Source: Cohnella pontilimi (GTDB taxonomy: Bacteria > Bacillota > Bacilli > Paenibacillales > Paenibacillaceae). Taken from it: a stretch of 64,000 nt of DNA. The stretch covers positions 62,001 through 126,000 of the forward strand of contig NZ_SUPK01000008.1 in assembly GCF_005049045.1 (NCBI RefSeq), in the 5' to 3' direction. This document shows positions 27,530 to 36,367 of the stretch, piece by piece. Numbering within the stretch: position 1 is the stretch's first letter; every line of letters begins with the position of its first letter. Position numbers and translations under genes: made by a program. A model generated the notes under the pieces. That model was not told the origin of the DNA. It ran no database searches and saw nothing but the letters and a program-made list of their open reading frames with translations.

Positions 27530-28504
27530 ATGAGCAAAATCCCGTATGTGATAGATTGTGACACGGGTACGGACGATGCGATCGCAATCATTTGTGCGCT
27601 GCTTGCCCAAGACAGGCTGGATATCAAAGCCTTCACAACCGTTGCCGGCAACGTTGAGGTCACAAAGACGAGCGCGAACACACTAAACATTGTCGACCAA
27701 TTGGGCTTTGACATCCCGGTAGCGAAAGGCGCAGCGGCACCGCTCCGAAGAGAACTTTATACCGCCATCAGCCACGGCACCACCGGTCTCGGGAATGTCG
27801 TTCTGCCGTCGTCGCCGCGTGGTTTATACGATAAGGACGGCGCCGACACCCTCTATCATTTTGCGAAAGAGTGTGAGGGGGAGTTGTGTGTCCTGGCCGT
27901 CGGCCCTCTTACCAATTTGGCGCTGGCGTTGACCCGTTATCCGGAAATCAAGCACATGATCAAGCAGATTACAATTATGGGCGGCGCTCTGGTGGGCGGC
28001 AACATGACGCCGACGTCCGAATTCAATATGTGGGTCGATCCGGATGCGGCCAAAATCGTGTTCGACAGCGGCATTCCGCTCACCATGATCGGACTCGACG
28101 TTACGCTGAAGTGCAAAGTCCCTTTGCCGGTGTATGAGCGGATTTGCTCCATTTCAAACCCTTTTGCCGAACTGGCCGCTCGAATTTTTCGATACATGTT
28201 GCATAGAAACGAAACGACCGGAGTTTCGTTGTACGGGACCGTAGAATTGAACGAGGCTTTTGTGCATGATGCATTGGCTCTCGCGGTTACTGTGCGCCCC
28301 GATCTCGTAAAGACTCGCAAGTACTTTATGACAGTAGAAACGCAAGGGGATATTACCCGCGGTATGACTGTAGCCGATTTTAACGACGTGATGCAAAAAG
28401 AACCGAATGTCGATGCGGCGGTTGAAGTGGATGTCGAGGCTTTTTGGGCATGGATGGTTGAGCTGCTCGAGAACGGCCCTAATCGCGTCGGGAGGGAGAG
28501 ATGA
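27530..28504 (+). CDS. inosine-uridine nucleoside hydrolase family protein
   Basis: 324 residues. The calcium-binding signature DCDTGTDDAIAI (residues 9-20) defines the IUNH family, which cleaves N-glycosidic bonds of nucleosides. Further family segments are AVGPLTNLALAL and TSEFNMWVDPDAA. AGGGATGATGG precedes the ATG and the gap to the upstream lyase is four bases, so it is part of the operon. Its role in an ergothioneine pathway is unknown; it might release the base from a glycosylated imidazole or thiohydantoin, or recycle a nucleoside from the same food source. Confidence 0.9.
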   Translation: MSKIPYVIDCDTGTDDAIAIICALLAQDRLDIKAFTTVAGNVEVTKTSANTLNIVDQLGFDIPVAKGAAAPLRRELYTAISHGTTGLGNVVLPSSPRGLYDKDGADTLYHFAKECEGELCVLAVGPLTNLALALTRYPEIKHMIKQITIMGGALVGGNMTPTSEFNMWVDPDAAKIVFDSGIPLTMIGLDVTLKCKVPLPVYERICSISNPFAELAARIFRYMLHRNETTGVSLYGTVELNEAFVHDALALAVTVRPDLVKTRKYFMTVETQGDITRGMTVADFNDVMQKEPNVDAAVEVDVEAFWAWMVELLENGPNRVGRER

Positions 28505-29248
28505 ATGAACGGAACGCAAGTGCTGGGCCGTGCGCTTGATATTTTGTTTGTGCTCGGGGAATCGGAGAGGACGTTATCGGTATGTGAAATTGCGGAGAAA
28601 GTCGCGATTCCCGAAAGTACCGCGTACCGATTGCTGCAAACACTCGAGCAGAACGGGATCGTCGAGCGCAAAGCGAAAGGGCAGATTGGGCTCGGACTCC
28701 GCATTTTGGATCTGGCCAGAAACTTGCACCAGCAAATCGACCATGAGCTGATCATAGCCGCACGTGAGGTGATGGAGCAGCTGACCGAAAAGACGAACGA
28801 GACCTCTTTGTTGGCTTTCCGAACAGGTCTTCAGGCGATTTGTATCGACTGTGTCGAATCTCCTCGTTTCATTCGGTTCACCATACCGAAAGGGAAAATA
28901 CTCCCTCTTCATAAAGGAGCTTCAGGGAAAGCGATTCTGGCATATGAAAACAAGCGAATTCTAGAGCAGCTTACGCATGCAAGCAAGGATTCGCAGGTGA
29001 GCGGGCAGTTGGACAAAGAGCTGGGCGATATCGTGCAGAACGGCTACAGCATGACGATCGGCGAGGTGGATATGGACGTGTGCGGCATTGCCGCCCCGAT
29101 CTATGATGGTTACCGGCGCGTCATCGCCAGTCTCACCGTTGTCGGACCGATTGACCGCTTTCCGAAGGAAGCCAGGGATCAAGCGATCGTACTCGTTATG
29201 GAGTCCGCCCGGGAAATCTCCGAGAAGCTGGCCAAATTGAAGCGATAA
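28505..29248 (+). CDS. IclR-family transcriptional regulator
   Basis: 247 residues. An N-terminal winged helix (LSVCEIAEKVAIPESTAYRLLQTL, about 18-42) is followed by the IclR effector domain with GASGKAILAY and the C-terminal segment YSMTIGEVDMDVCGIAAP. The ATG directly follows the nucleoside hydrolase stop codon; GGGAGGGAG lies upstream. As the only regulator in the locus it probably controls the importer and enzymes in response to a pathway intermediate. Confidence 0.93.
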   Translation: MNGTQVLGRALDILFVLGESERTLSVCEIAEKVAIPESTAYRLLQTLEQNGIVERKAKGQIGLGLRILDLARNLHQQIDHELIIAAREVMEQLTEKTNETSLLAFRTGLQAICIDCVESPRFIRFTIPKGKILPLHKGASGKAILAYENKRILEQLTHASKDSQVSGQLDKELGDIVQNGYSMTIGEVDMDVCGIAAPIYDGYRRVIASLTVVGPIDRFPKEARDQAIVLVMESAREISEKLAKLKR

Positions 29249-29276
29249 GACAGGGAAGCGGGGGCGTACAATTAAC

Positions 29277-30632
29277 ATGAAAAACTTCGATCTGATTGTA
29301 AAAGGGAATGCCGTTTTGCCCGATCGTGTGTTGTACGATGCTGTAATCGGGATCCGCGCAGGCAAAATTGAGCAGGTATTGGAGACGGATGAAGGCGTCA
29401 CAGCCGGCGAAGTCGTGGACGCGTCCGGGTGTTATATTTTGCCTGGAGCAATTGATGCCCACGTGCATTGCTACAGCTCGCTGGACGAGGGATTCGCGAC
29501 CGCGAGCCGCTCCGCGGCGGCAGGCGGCGTTACGACGATTATTGAGATGCCTTATGATGCGACGGGCATGATTTGTACGGAAGAGCTGTTTGTCGAGAAA
29601 GCCGCCAAGCTGGAGCGCGAATCGGTCGTGGACATGGCGCTGCTGGCCACTATTCATAAAGAGAACGGACTGGATGAGATCCCTAAACTGGCTCGTGCTG
29701 GCGCGTGCGGATTCAAGGTTTCGATGTTTAACACGGATTCGTTCAGGTTTCCCCGCATCGACGACGCGCAATTGTTGGAAGCTTTCGGCGTCATCGCGGA
29801 AACGGGCTGTCCGGTAGGCGTGCATGCGGAGAACGACGAGATTGTGCGCCGGTACATCCGAAAATTTGAGCATCAGGGCACGGAAGACCCGCGCTCTCAT
29901 GCCTGGAGCCGGCCCAAGGTCGCGGAATCGGCCGCCGCTCTGCTGGTGATGGAGCTGGCTTACTACACACAGGTCAAGCTGCATCTCTACCACTCGACAT
30001 TTCCCCGCGTGTTCGAGCTCGTCGAATATTACAAGTCCCAAGGTGCGGACATTACGGCGGAAACGTGCACCCATTACCTCACGCTCAGCGAGGATGACAT
30101 GCTCACCTTGCACGCAAAGGCGAAAATCAACCCGCCGTTACGGTCGAAGAGTGATGTAGAGGAGCTGTGGCGGCTTATCGCTAAGGGGCAGGTGGACATG
30201 ATTACGTCCGACCACGCTCCTTGGCTGCTGGAAAAGAAAACAAATCCGGATATTTTCAAAAATTCGTCCGGCGCTCCGGGTGTGGAGAACTTGCTGCCGG
30301 TGATCTATAGCGAAGGCGTCGCAAAAGGCAGAATGACCATTCTGGATCTGGTACGTCTCCTAAGCGAGAATCCGGCCCGGAGATTCGGCCTCGAAGACCG
30401 CAAAGGCAAAATTGAAGCGGGACTGGACGCCGACCTGGTCATTCTCGATCCGAATGACCGTTACGTCCTGGATGAATCCACGCTGCATTCCAGCGCCGGC
30501 TGGAGCCCGTACAACGGCATGCTCCATTATGGGAAAATCCGTTCGACCTACGTAAGAGGCACGGCCGTCTATAACGGTGAGGTCGTGGGGCAAGAAGGTT
30601 ATGGGCGGTTTGTCCGTGCGAACCATAAGTAA
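29277..30632 (+). CDS. hydantoinase/allantoinase-type amidohydrolase, candidate hydantoin-5-propionate hydrolase
   Basis: 451 residues. Cyclic amidohydrolase superfamily with the metal ligands DAHVHCYSS, the likely carboxylated Lys in CGFKVSMF, then GVHAEND, HLYHST and SDHAPW. The family opens five- and six-membered cyclic amides (hydantoin, allantoin, dihydropyrimidine). With the neighbouring desulfurase and carbamoylase I infer ring opening of hydantoin-5-propionate to N-carbamoyl-glutamate. The ribosome binding site is poor: GGGGGCG lies about 15 bases before the ATG. Allantoinase is the main alternative, but no other purine genes are present. Confidence 0.85.
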   Translation: MKNFDLIVKGNAVLPDRVLYDAVIGIRAGKIEQVLETDEGVTAGEVVDASGCYILPGAIDAHVHCYSSLDEGFATASRSAAAGGVTTIIEMPYDATGMICTEELFVEKAAKLERESVVDMALLATIHKENGLDEIPKLARAGACGFKVSMFNTDSFRFPRIDDAQLLEAFGVIAETGCPVGVHAENDEIVRRYIRKFEHQGTEDPRSHAWSRPKVAESAAALLVMELAYYTQVKLHLYHSTFPRVFELVEYYKSQGADITAETCTHYLTLSEDDMLTLHAKAKINPPLRSKSDVEELWRLIAKGQVDMITSDHAPWLLEKKTNPDIFKNSSGAPGVENLLPVIYSEGVAKGRMTILDLVRLLSENPARRFGLEDRKGKIEAGLDADLVILDPNDRYVLDESTLHSSAGWSPYNGMLHYGKIRSTYVRGTAVYNGEVVGQEGYGRFVRANHK

Positions 30633-30652
30633 AGTTCCGGAGGTGTCGGAAA

Positions 30653-31903
30653 ATGAGCACATTCCCGCTAAAACCGGATGCGGAGCGAGTGCGGAGCAAT
30701 ATTGAATCGTTGGCTGCATTCGTGGATGAGAGCAAGCCCGGTTGGACGCGCCGTCCATTCACCGGCTGGTATCAACAGGGAAGAGACTGGCTGCGGGAAG
30801 AAATGGCGGCTTGCGGCTTGGATGTCAGCATCGATGCGGCATCCAACCTGATTGGCCGGATCGCGGGAAGCGAGCCGGGGCTGCCCCCGATTATGATCGG
30901 CTCTCATACCGATACCGTAACGGGAGGCGGAAGATACGACGGGATCATTGGTGTGATCGCCGGGATCGAGATAGCCCGCCGCCTCCGCGAAACGGGCACC
31001 GTGCTGCGGCATCCGTTAGAAATCGTGGATTTTACCGCGGAGGAACCGAGCGAATTCGGCATCTCGACGATCGGAAGCAGGGGGATGGTGAACAACCTGT
31101 CCGCGGAAATGATGGACAGGCAAGATTTGACCGGCTTGCTGCTGAAAGACGGAATCCGTATGGCGGGAGGACGCCCAGAGCTCATCGCCGGGGAAGCCAG
31201 GAACAAAGGCGATGTGTCGCTCTATTTGGAGCTGCACATTGAGCAAGGTCCCGTGCTGGAGCAGACCGGGAACAAGCTGGGTGTCGTGACCGGCATCGTC
31301 GGTATTCACCGCTACCGCGTCACGGTCGAAGGAAAGCCGAATCATGCCGGGACGACACCGATGAACATGCGCTTTGACGCTTTAACCGGCGCTTCCCAAA
31401 TGGTGCTGGAGCTAGAATCGATCTGCCGGGAAACATACGCCGAACAGGTGGTCGGCACCATCGGCAAGCTGCATGTAGAACCGAACGGCGCGAACGTTAT
31501 TCCCGGTAGAACGGTGTTTGAGCTGGAGGTTCGATCTCTGGATGCGGACATTCTCGAAGGCATCATGCGCCGGTTCCAAGAGAGCGTTCATCGGATTGCG
31601 GGCGAGAGAAAGCTGCAGGCTCATGTCGATTGCTTGTCCAAATCGGAAGCGATCCGAGTAGCCGACGACGTGCAGCAAACGATCCGAGCCGCTTGCCGGG
31701 AGACCGCTCCATCGTTCGATCTGCCCAGCGGCGCCGGACACGACGCCAATCAGCTGGCACGAATTGCACCGGTCGGCATGATCTTCGTCCCCAGCCGTGA
31801 CGGCAGAAGCCACTGTCCCGAGGAATGGACGGAATATGAAGATGTGGCGCTGGGAGTCGAGGCGGTAGCGAGGGCGCTGCTGCTGTTCGACCAGAAATTA
31901 TAA
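30653..31903 (+). CDS. N-carbamoyl-L-amino acid amidohydrolase (M20 family), candidate N-carbamoyl-glutamate hydrolase
   Basis: 416 residues. M20/HyuC-type two-metal enzyme: GSHTDTVTGGGRYDG (metal ligands), DFTAEEPSEFG (catalytic Glu pair), LHIEQGPVLE and a dimerisation-domain segment KPNHAGTTPMNMR, then SGAGHDAN. It should hydrolyse an N-carbamoyl amino acid to the free amino acid, CO2 and ammonia; in this operon, N-carbamoyl-L-glutamate to glutamate. Allantoate amidohydrolase is a close relative. GGAGGTG is placed 7 bases before the ATG. Last gene of the operon. Confidence 0.9.
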   Translation: MSTFPLKPDAERVRSNIESLAAFVDESKPGWTRRPFTGWYQQGRDWLREEMAACGLDVSIDAASNLIGRIAGSEPGLPPIMIGSHTDTVTGGGRYDGIIGVIAGIEIARRLRETGTVLRHPLEIVDFTAEEPSEFGISTIGSRGMVNNLSAEMMDRQDLTGLLLKDGIRMAGGRPELIAGEARNKGDVSLYLELHIEQGPVLEQTGNKLGVVTGIVGIHRYRVTVEGKPNHAGTTPMNMRFDALTGASQMVLELESICRETYAEQVVGTIGKLHVEPNGANVIPGRTVFELEVRSLDADILEGIMRRFQESVHRIAGERKLQAHVDCLSKSEAIRVADDVQQTIRAACRETAPSFDLPSGAGHDANQLARIAPVGMIFVPSRDGRSHCPEEWTEYEDVALGVEAVARALLLFDQKL

Positions 31904-31916
31904 TGTACAACCATAG

Positions 31917-31985
31917 CACCCCTTCTCGTGGATATTGGCCAAACGCCACTCTGGCGATTCACCCATGATACGAGAGGGGGTTTTT
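31917..31985 (+). terminator. terminator of the catabolic operon, branched
   Basis: ACCCCTTCTCGT (31918) pairs with ACGAGAGGGGGT (31970) and is followed by TTTTT. The long loop contains a second small hairpin (CGCCA-CTC-TGGCG), so the transcript end is branched rather than a simple stem. Confidence 0.65.
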
Positions 31986-32059
31986 CATGCACGCACTTAC
32001 CATATTCTTAATAAAGTGATATCATAAATATATCAAAATGATTTGAGGAGTGTGCCGGG

Positions 32060-32932
32060 ATGAAGGAACGTATCGCATGGCATGTGAACGGTTTTTTGGT
32101 ACTGCTGCTCTCCTTCGTGATGCTCGCCGGTTCGATTGCGAGCTTCGTCGCCGGAGGGTCCGAAACGAATCCGAACGGGTGGCTCATCACTTTGGGCATT
32201 ATTTTGATTATCCTGTTTATTGTGGCGTTGACATCGCTCACCATCGTTCAGCCTAACGAAGCGAAAGTGCTCACTTTTTTCGGCCGGTATATGGGGACCG
32301 TGCTGGATAGCGGCATCTGGCTGGTCGTTCCGTTCACGAGCAAATCGAAGGTGTCGCTAAAGGTACGTAACTTTAACAGCCAAACGCTGAAAGTGAATGA
32401 CGCCGAGGGTAACCCGGTCGAAATCGCTGCCGTCGTCGTGTTCAAAGTCGTCGACACGGCAAAAGCGAAGTTTGATGTGGACAATTACGAGAAGTTTGTA
32501 GAAATACAAAGTGAAACCGCCATTCGCCATATCGCGGCGCAATATCCTTACGATACCTATGCGGACGATCAGCGTCATTCATTGCGAGGCAATGCCGACG
32601 AAGTGGCGTCCGAGCTTATGGCGGAGCTGCAAAACCGCCTCGTGGTAGCCGGCGTTGAGATCATTGAGACGCGCCTCACCCATCTGGCTTACGCTCCGGA
32701 GATCGCCAGCGCGATGCTGCAGAGACAACAAGCATCCGCCATCGTATCGGCCCGGCAAATCATCGTTGAGGGTGCGGTGGGCATGGTGGATATGGCCCTG
32801 ACCCGGCTGGCGGAAAAAGGGATCGAGCTGGACAGCGAACGTCGGGCGTCTATGGTGAACAATCTGATGGTCTCGATCGTCTCCGATCGCGCGGCAACAC
32901 CGGTCATCAATACGGGAACGCTCTACAGCTAG
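32060..32932 (+). CDS. SPFH/band-7 domain membrane protein
   Basis: 290 residues. Two membrane helices (about 10-33 and 42-62) are followed by an SPFH domain starting at [18 protein letters not shown] and a helical region ending near [18 protein letters not shown]. Such proteins oligomerise on the membrane and scaffold microdomains. GAGGAG lies upstream of the ATG. A small ribbon-helix-helix gene follows after ten bases, an arrangement that suggests a functional pair. Confidence 0.9.
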   Translation: MKERIAWHVNGFLVLLLSFVMLAGSIASFVAGGSETNPNGWLITLGIILIILFIVALTSLTIVQPNEAKVLTFFGRYMGTVLDSGIWLVVPFTSKSKVSLKVRNFNSQTLKVNDAEGNPVEIAAVVVFKVVDTAKAKFDVDNYEKFVEIQSETAIRHIAAQYPYDTYADDQRHSLRGNADEVASELMAELQNRLVVAGVEIIETRLTHLAYAPEIASAMLQRQQASAIVSARQIIVEGAVGMVDMALTRLAEKGIELDSERRASMVNNLMVSIVSDRAATPVINTGTLYS

Positions 32933-32942
32933 GACCGAGCCC

Positions 32943-33113
32943 ATGCCTAAAGAGAAGAAAGCATTTCCGCTCCGGCTCGATCCTGAATTATATCAAGTAC
33001 TCGAAAAATGGGCTTCCGACGAGTTTCGCAGCGTGAACGCCCATATCGAATATTTGCTTCGTGAAACGGCGAATAAGGCCGGTCGTCTCCGCAAATCTCA
33101 GGATAAAAACTGA
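32943..33113 (+). CDS. small Arc/ribbon-helix-helix DNA-binding protein
   Basis: 56 residues. The pattern [20 protein letters not shown] followed by [18 protein letters not shown] is a typical Arc/MetJ-like ribbon-helix-helix domain: a beta strand with alternating residues, then two helices. It starts ten bases after the SPFH stop codon, so it is co-transcribed and may be a regulator or adaptor of it. No toxin gene is adjacent. Confidence 0.8.
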   Translation: MPKEKKAFPLRLDPELYQVLEKWASDEFRSVNAHIEYLLRETANKAGRLRKSQDKN

Positions 33114-33123
33114 CCGTCAATTC

Positions 33124-34338
33124 TTACTCATAAGTCACTTGCAAAGATTTCACCGCAATGCTCTCCACAACATCGCCTTTAGAATCGTAAAGTTCCATTT
33201 TTAACACCATGCTCGTTTCGTCATCCAACCACAGCTTAAATGTCTCCGCCTGCCATTGCTGTGCTTTCGCCAATGGCAGTTTGCCTTCTAGTACATGGGC
33301 GTTGCGGCCCAGATACGTTTCCGGCTTTTCAATCGACCACAGGTTAATATCAGAAGCCAGCCACGAAAGAGTCGTCATAGGTGCAATAAAAGTACGAGTA
33401 GCTTTCTCTTCAAAAGGGGTAGGAGGACTTGTCGCACCCGGGCTCGTAAATGAGAACTGCGTTCCATTTGAACTCTTGGTCCTTTGGAACTCAACTTTTT
33501 GGGATAACGATTGATTTTGGATGACTGCTGTTCCTGTCAAAGTTTTAACGTTTTCGTATGGGTGGGCGATTCTTTCTATCCATTGCGCTTTGCTTCCAGA
33601 AACAGTTGACCAGTTAATAGTAAGCTTTTCTTTTTTCTCGGCGAGCAGTTTCTTCTGGAATTCCCCGAACTCCGACCCATCCCCACTCTTGATCGTTCCG
33701 TCCTGAATGAGTTTTGTATAAAGTTTCCCCTTCAAAATCGATTCTTCATATTTTCTTCTGATGAGTTCGCTTCTCCAGAATTCATCCTCGGTAAGACCGC
33801 TTTGTTCAATACGTTTTGCCATCACCTGTTTTACTGGGTTATCATTCGAAGCTTGTTTTAGGGAGTCTCTCTGAAAAGAAATTTCCTTATCCAATTCTTT
33901 CGGCGATACGGTGAGACCCAATTTTTTAGCGTATCGTACAGTTAATTGCCCCATAATCAAATTTTCTACAATTTGCTCGTCGGTAACGTTGATTTTACTG
34001 AGACCGGGCTGCTGATTACCTAACGCAACACCGCTTTTATAGAGAAAAAACTCCTCCGGCATGATCCGAATGCCGTCACCTTCGACCAAAGGCGTTTCAG
34101 CTGTGTTTGCAGTCTTTGTATGAAAAAAAGTTTCGGAAAGGGGACCGAGAGCTAGGAGTGCGATAACACCAATCAATAATAATGCCGTAAAGCTAATGGT
34201 AAGCAAGGCCCTTCTTTTCGATTTTTCTAGGTGTTTATTGTGGCGAGCTGTAACCTTTTCAATACTCGAGAAAATGGCGCTATCGTCAATGGGCGACTGC
34301 TTTAACTCGTTTTCCAGATCTAAGCGGTACTGAGCCAT
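33124..34338 (-). CDS. candidate membrane anti-sigma factor with SurA-like and RseB/LolA-like regions
   Basis: 404 residues. An N-terminal cytoplasmic stretch (1-42), one membrane helix (about 43-66, ALLTISFTALLLIGVIALLA), then an extracellular part: residues 110-205 resemble the SurA N-terminal chaperone domain (VTDEQIVENLIMGQLTVRYAK, SPKELDKEI), and the last 140 residues resemble RseB/LolA-type domains (WLDDETSMVLKMELYDSKGD). Its ATG overlaps the last base of the sigma-factor stop codon, the classical arrangement for a sigma/anti-sigma pair. No ZAS (HxxxCxxC) motif is visible, so binding to sigma, if any, uses another interface. Confidence 0.7.
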   Translation of the reverse strand: MAQYRLDLENELKQSPIDDSAIFSSIEKVTARHNKHLEKSKRRALLTISFTALLLIGVIALLALGPLSETFFHTKTANTAETPLVEGDGIRIMPEEFFLYKSGVALGNQQPGLSKINVTDEQIVENLIMGQLTVRYAKKLGLTVSPKELDKEISFQRDSLKQASNDNPVKQVMAKRIEQSGLTEDEFWRSELIRRKYEESILKGKLYTKLIQDGTIKSGDGSEFGEFQKKLLAEKKEKLTINWSTVSGSKAQWIERIAHPYENVKTLTGTAVIQNQSLSQKVEFQRTKSSNGTQFSFTSPGATSPPTPFEEKATRTFIAPMTTLSWLASDINLWSIEKPETYLGRNAHVLEGKLPLAKAQQWQAETFKLWLDDETSMVLKMELYDSKGDVVESIAVKSLQVTYE

Positions 34339-34886
34339 TAGTCGTCACCCCTTTGGTAATGCTCCGCAAATCTTATCCGTGCATGATGCAGTCGCGATTT
34401 CACCGTTCCTTCGGGAATACGGATCGTCTCCGCGATCTCCTTTTGCGTCATGCCGTGATACGCGAACAAAATCAGAACTTCTCGAAATTTCACCGGCAGC
34501 TTCATCACATGGGTCCAAGCCTCATTTAATTGAATGCGCTCCAATGCCTTTGTCTCTGCTGATGGAAACTCAGATTTATTGCCGTGCTCAAGCCACTTAT
34601 CGATTGGAACGACCTTTCGAATAAACCATGTTGTTTTATGGTTTAGGGCTGTGTTTCGTGTTATTTTCAATAGCCACGTTTTCATCGAGGACTCACCGCG
34701 AAAAGTGTCCAGATGCTTAAGTGCTTTGAAGAACACGTCCTGCATAATATCGTCGGCCATGTCCCGTGTGCCTGATAAGGCGAATGCGTAGTTCCAGACG
34801 TCCTTGCCGTATGATCGCATGATATCGGTTAATATTTCATTTTTCGAATATTCTCCGGTCATAACCCGAAGGTAATCATATTCCAC
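34338..34886 (-). CDS. ECF RNA polymerase sigma factor
   Basis: 182 residues from the GTG at 34886, which has AAGGGGGG at 8-9 bases; the ATG at 34895 directly abuts that site and is unlikely. Region 2 contains DMADDIMQDVFFKALKHL and STFRGESSMKTWLLKI-like core-binding and -10 recognition helices; region 4 is MTQKEIAETIRIPEGTVKSR. Overlaps the putative anti-sigma gene. The signal is unknown; an envelope or secretion stress is suggested by the SurA-like partner. Confidence 0.9.
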   Translation of the reverse strand: MEYDYLRVMTGEYSKNEILTDIMRSYGKDVWNYAFALSGTRDMADDIMQDVFFKALKHLDTFRGESSMKTWLLKITRNTALNHKTTWFIRKVVPIDKWLEHGNKSEFPSAETKALERIQLNEAWTHVMKLPVKFREVLILFAYHGMTQKEIAETIRIPEGTVKSRLHHARIRFAEHYQRGDD

Positions 34887-35009
34887 TGAGCGCATCCCCC
34901 CTTAAACATAGACAACGATCACCATGAAAGAGTTCAATTATTTTCCAACATTTTTTTTGAACCCTTTACTTGTTATTATTGAAGCAAAGCTTACCGAGGA
35001 GAGCCATAG

Positions 35010-35504
35010 ATGAACATTAGACCGATTGAAGTTGATGATGCGGAAAACTTTTTGAATTTAAACAAAGAACTCGATGAGTCCGGTTTTATGTTGTACGATC
35101 CTGGAGAACGACAGACCACCGTTGAACAACAAAAACAATATATTCAAAAAATTCTAGCCGAACCGACCACAATTTTCTTTGTAGCCGAAATGGAAAACAA
35201 TCTTGTAGGCTTTATTGCTGCGTTGGGCGGCAATCTGATCCGGAATCGACATTCCGCACATCTCGTTGTAGGAGTGCTTGAAGACTATCGAGGGCAAGGT
35301 ATTGCGACAAAATTGTTCCATAAAGTGTTCGAATGGGCAAAAGAAGCTGGATTATTAAGAATAGGACTCACGGTGATGAAAGACAACCATAAAGCATTTA
35401 ACTTATATAGGAAGATGGGATTCATCCTAGAGGGAGAAAAAGTACATTCCTTGAAAGTGAACGGTGAATATGTAAACGAGTACTACCTTTATAAGCTGTT
35501 ATAA
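35010..35504 (+). CDS. GNAT-family N-acetyltransferase
   Basis: 164 residues, a complete GNAT fold: acetyl-CoA-binding motif A is VGVLEDYRGQGIATKLFHKVFEWA, followed by LTVMKDNHKAFNLYRKMGF. CGAGGAGAG precedes the ATG. The sequence is noticeably richer in AT than its neighbours, which may mean a different origin. The substrate cannot be told from the sequence. Confidence 0.9.
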   Translation: MNIRPIEVDDAENFLNLNKELDESGFMLYDPGERQTTVEQQKQYIQKILAEPTTIFFVAEMENNLVGFIAALGGNLIRNRHSAHLVVGVLEDYRGQGIATKLFHKVFEWAKEAGLLRIGLTVMKDNHKAFNLYRKMGFILEGEKVHSLKVNGEYVNEYYLYKLL

Positions 35505-35619
35505 TAATGGTTTCTACTTAAATTCACTTGCACTGAACAAGAGTCCTGTCCAACAAAACGCCATGAACATACGCAGCAGGCATGACGATCTAAGGAAGTA
35601 GAAAAAAAGAGGGTACTTG

Positions 35620-35647
35620 GCCGCCGGAGGCGATCCGGCGGCTTTTT
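35620..35647 (+). terminator. strong terminator between convergent acetyltransferase and FMN-reductase genes
   Basis: GCCGCCGGA and TCCGGCGGC form a perfect 9 bp stem with a 5 nt loop, followed by TTTTT. It lies 115 bases after the acetyltransferase stop and directly beyond the reductase stop on the other strand, so it may serve both. Confidence 0.8.
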
Positions 35648-35651
35648 CGTC

Positions 35652-36218
35652 TTACACGGCTTTGGAATGATTCGACTGACCGCGAACCAACCGGGCAAGA
35701 TTCAAAAAAGAAGCCAGTACGCGGTGAAGGCGGTCATCGATTTCCGGCCTCTCGTATTCGTCTTGTCCGCTCTCGAACGATCTCCGCTGAGAGCCGCCGA
35801 TCGAGATCCAATCCGGGCAGTTGATGCCGTGAAGGTTTCGGACGATCGCCTGCATTTGCTGGAGAGAACTGACGCCGACGGCTCCGCCCGCAGAACTCAT
35901 GCTCAGCACGACCTTGCCGCTGAAATGGTCTTGGCCTAGATGATCGAGAGCATTTTTGAGTACGCCCGACATGCCGCCATGATACTCGGGAGTCGACAAA
36001 ATGACCGCGTCCGCTTCGAGCATCGCCTTTTTAAATTGTTGGAGCGTCGCGTGCTCCACATAAGATTCGTCCGGTGAATAAAACGGAAGAGGCGAGACGT
36101 GCAAATCGAATAAGGCGGCCTGATGGCCCTGCTGACGGATAAGACGCCCCATATATTCGGCCAGTCGGGTGCTGGTCGAGTCTTTCCGGTTGCTGCCTGC
36201 GATAATGACAATGTTCAT
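35652..36218 (-). CDS. NADPH-dependent FMN reductase family protein
   Basis: 188 residues, flavodoxin-like. The FMN phosphate loop is GSNRKDSTSTRLA (8-20) and the flavin-contacting segment is TPEYHGGMSGVLKNALD. Members reduce FMN, quinones, azo dyes or chromate with NAD(P)H. Monocistronic; the neighbouring redox two-component operon has its own terminator. Confidence 0.9.
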   Translation of the reverse strand: MNIVIIAGSNRKDSTSTRLAEYMGRLIRQQGHQAALFDLHVSPLPFYSPDESYVEHATLQQFKKAMLEADAVILSTPEYHGGMSGVLKNALDHLGQDHFSGKVVLSMSSAGGAVGVSSLQQMQAIVRNLHGINCPDWISIGGSQRRSFESGQDEYERPEIDDRLHRVLASFLNLARLVRGQSNHSKAV

Positions 36219-36302
36219 GCGCGATCTTCCTTTCTGGTTGCTCTTCTATGATTTTATTGTAGAGCAGCTCCCGGGCCGAGACGTCGGCGAAACGGCTGAT
36301 TT

Positions 36303-36338
36303 CACGAAAAAAAATGTTCAACCTTCGGCTGAACATTT
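36303..36338 (-). terminator. terminator of the GAF kinase/regulator operon
   Basis: Read on the minus strand, AAATGTTCA and TGAACATTT form a 9 bp stem (extended by an inner CC/GG pair), followed by a run of eight T, 30 bases after the regulator stop codon. Confidence 0.8.
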
Positions 36339-36367
36339 CTACGACTTTGGTATGAGGCGGAGTGTGC

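Noticed and set aside
27530..31903. Purine/allantoin degradation operon
   Set aside because: Hydantoinase- and carbamoylase-type genes could mean allantoin use, but there is no urate or xanthine oxidation gene, and the lyase, urocanase and DUF917 genes would be unexplained.
32943..33113. Antitoxin of a toxin-antitoxin pair
   Set aside because: The ribbon-helix-helix fold fits, but the neighbour is an SPFH protein and no toxin gene (RelE, HicA, PIN or MazF type) is adjacent.
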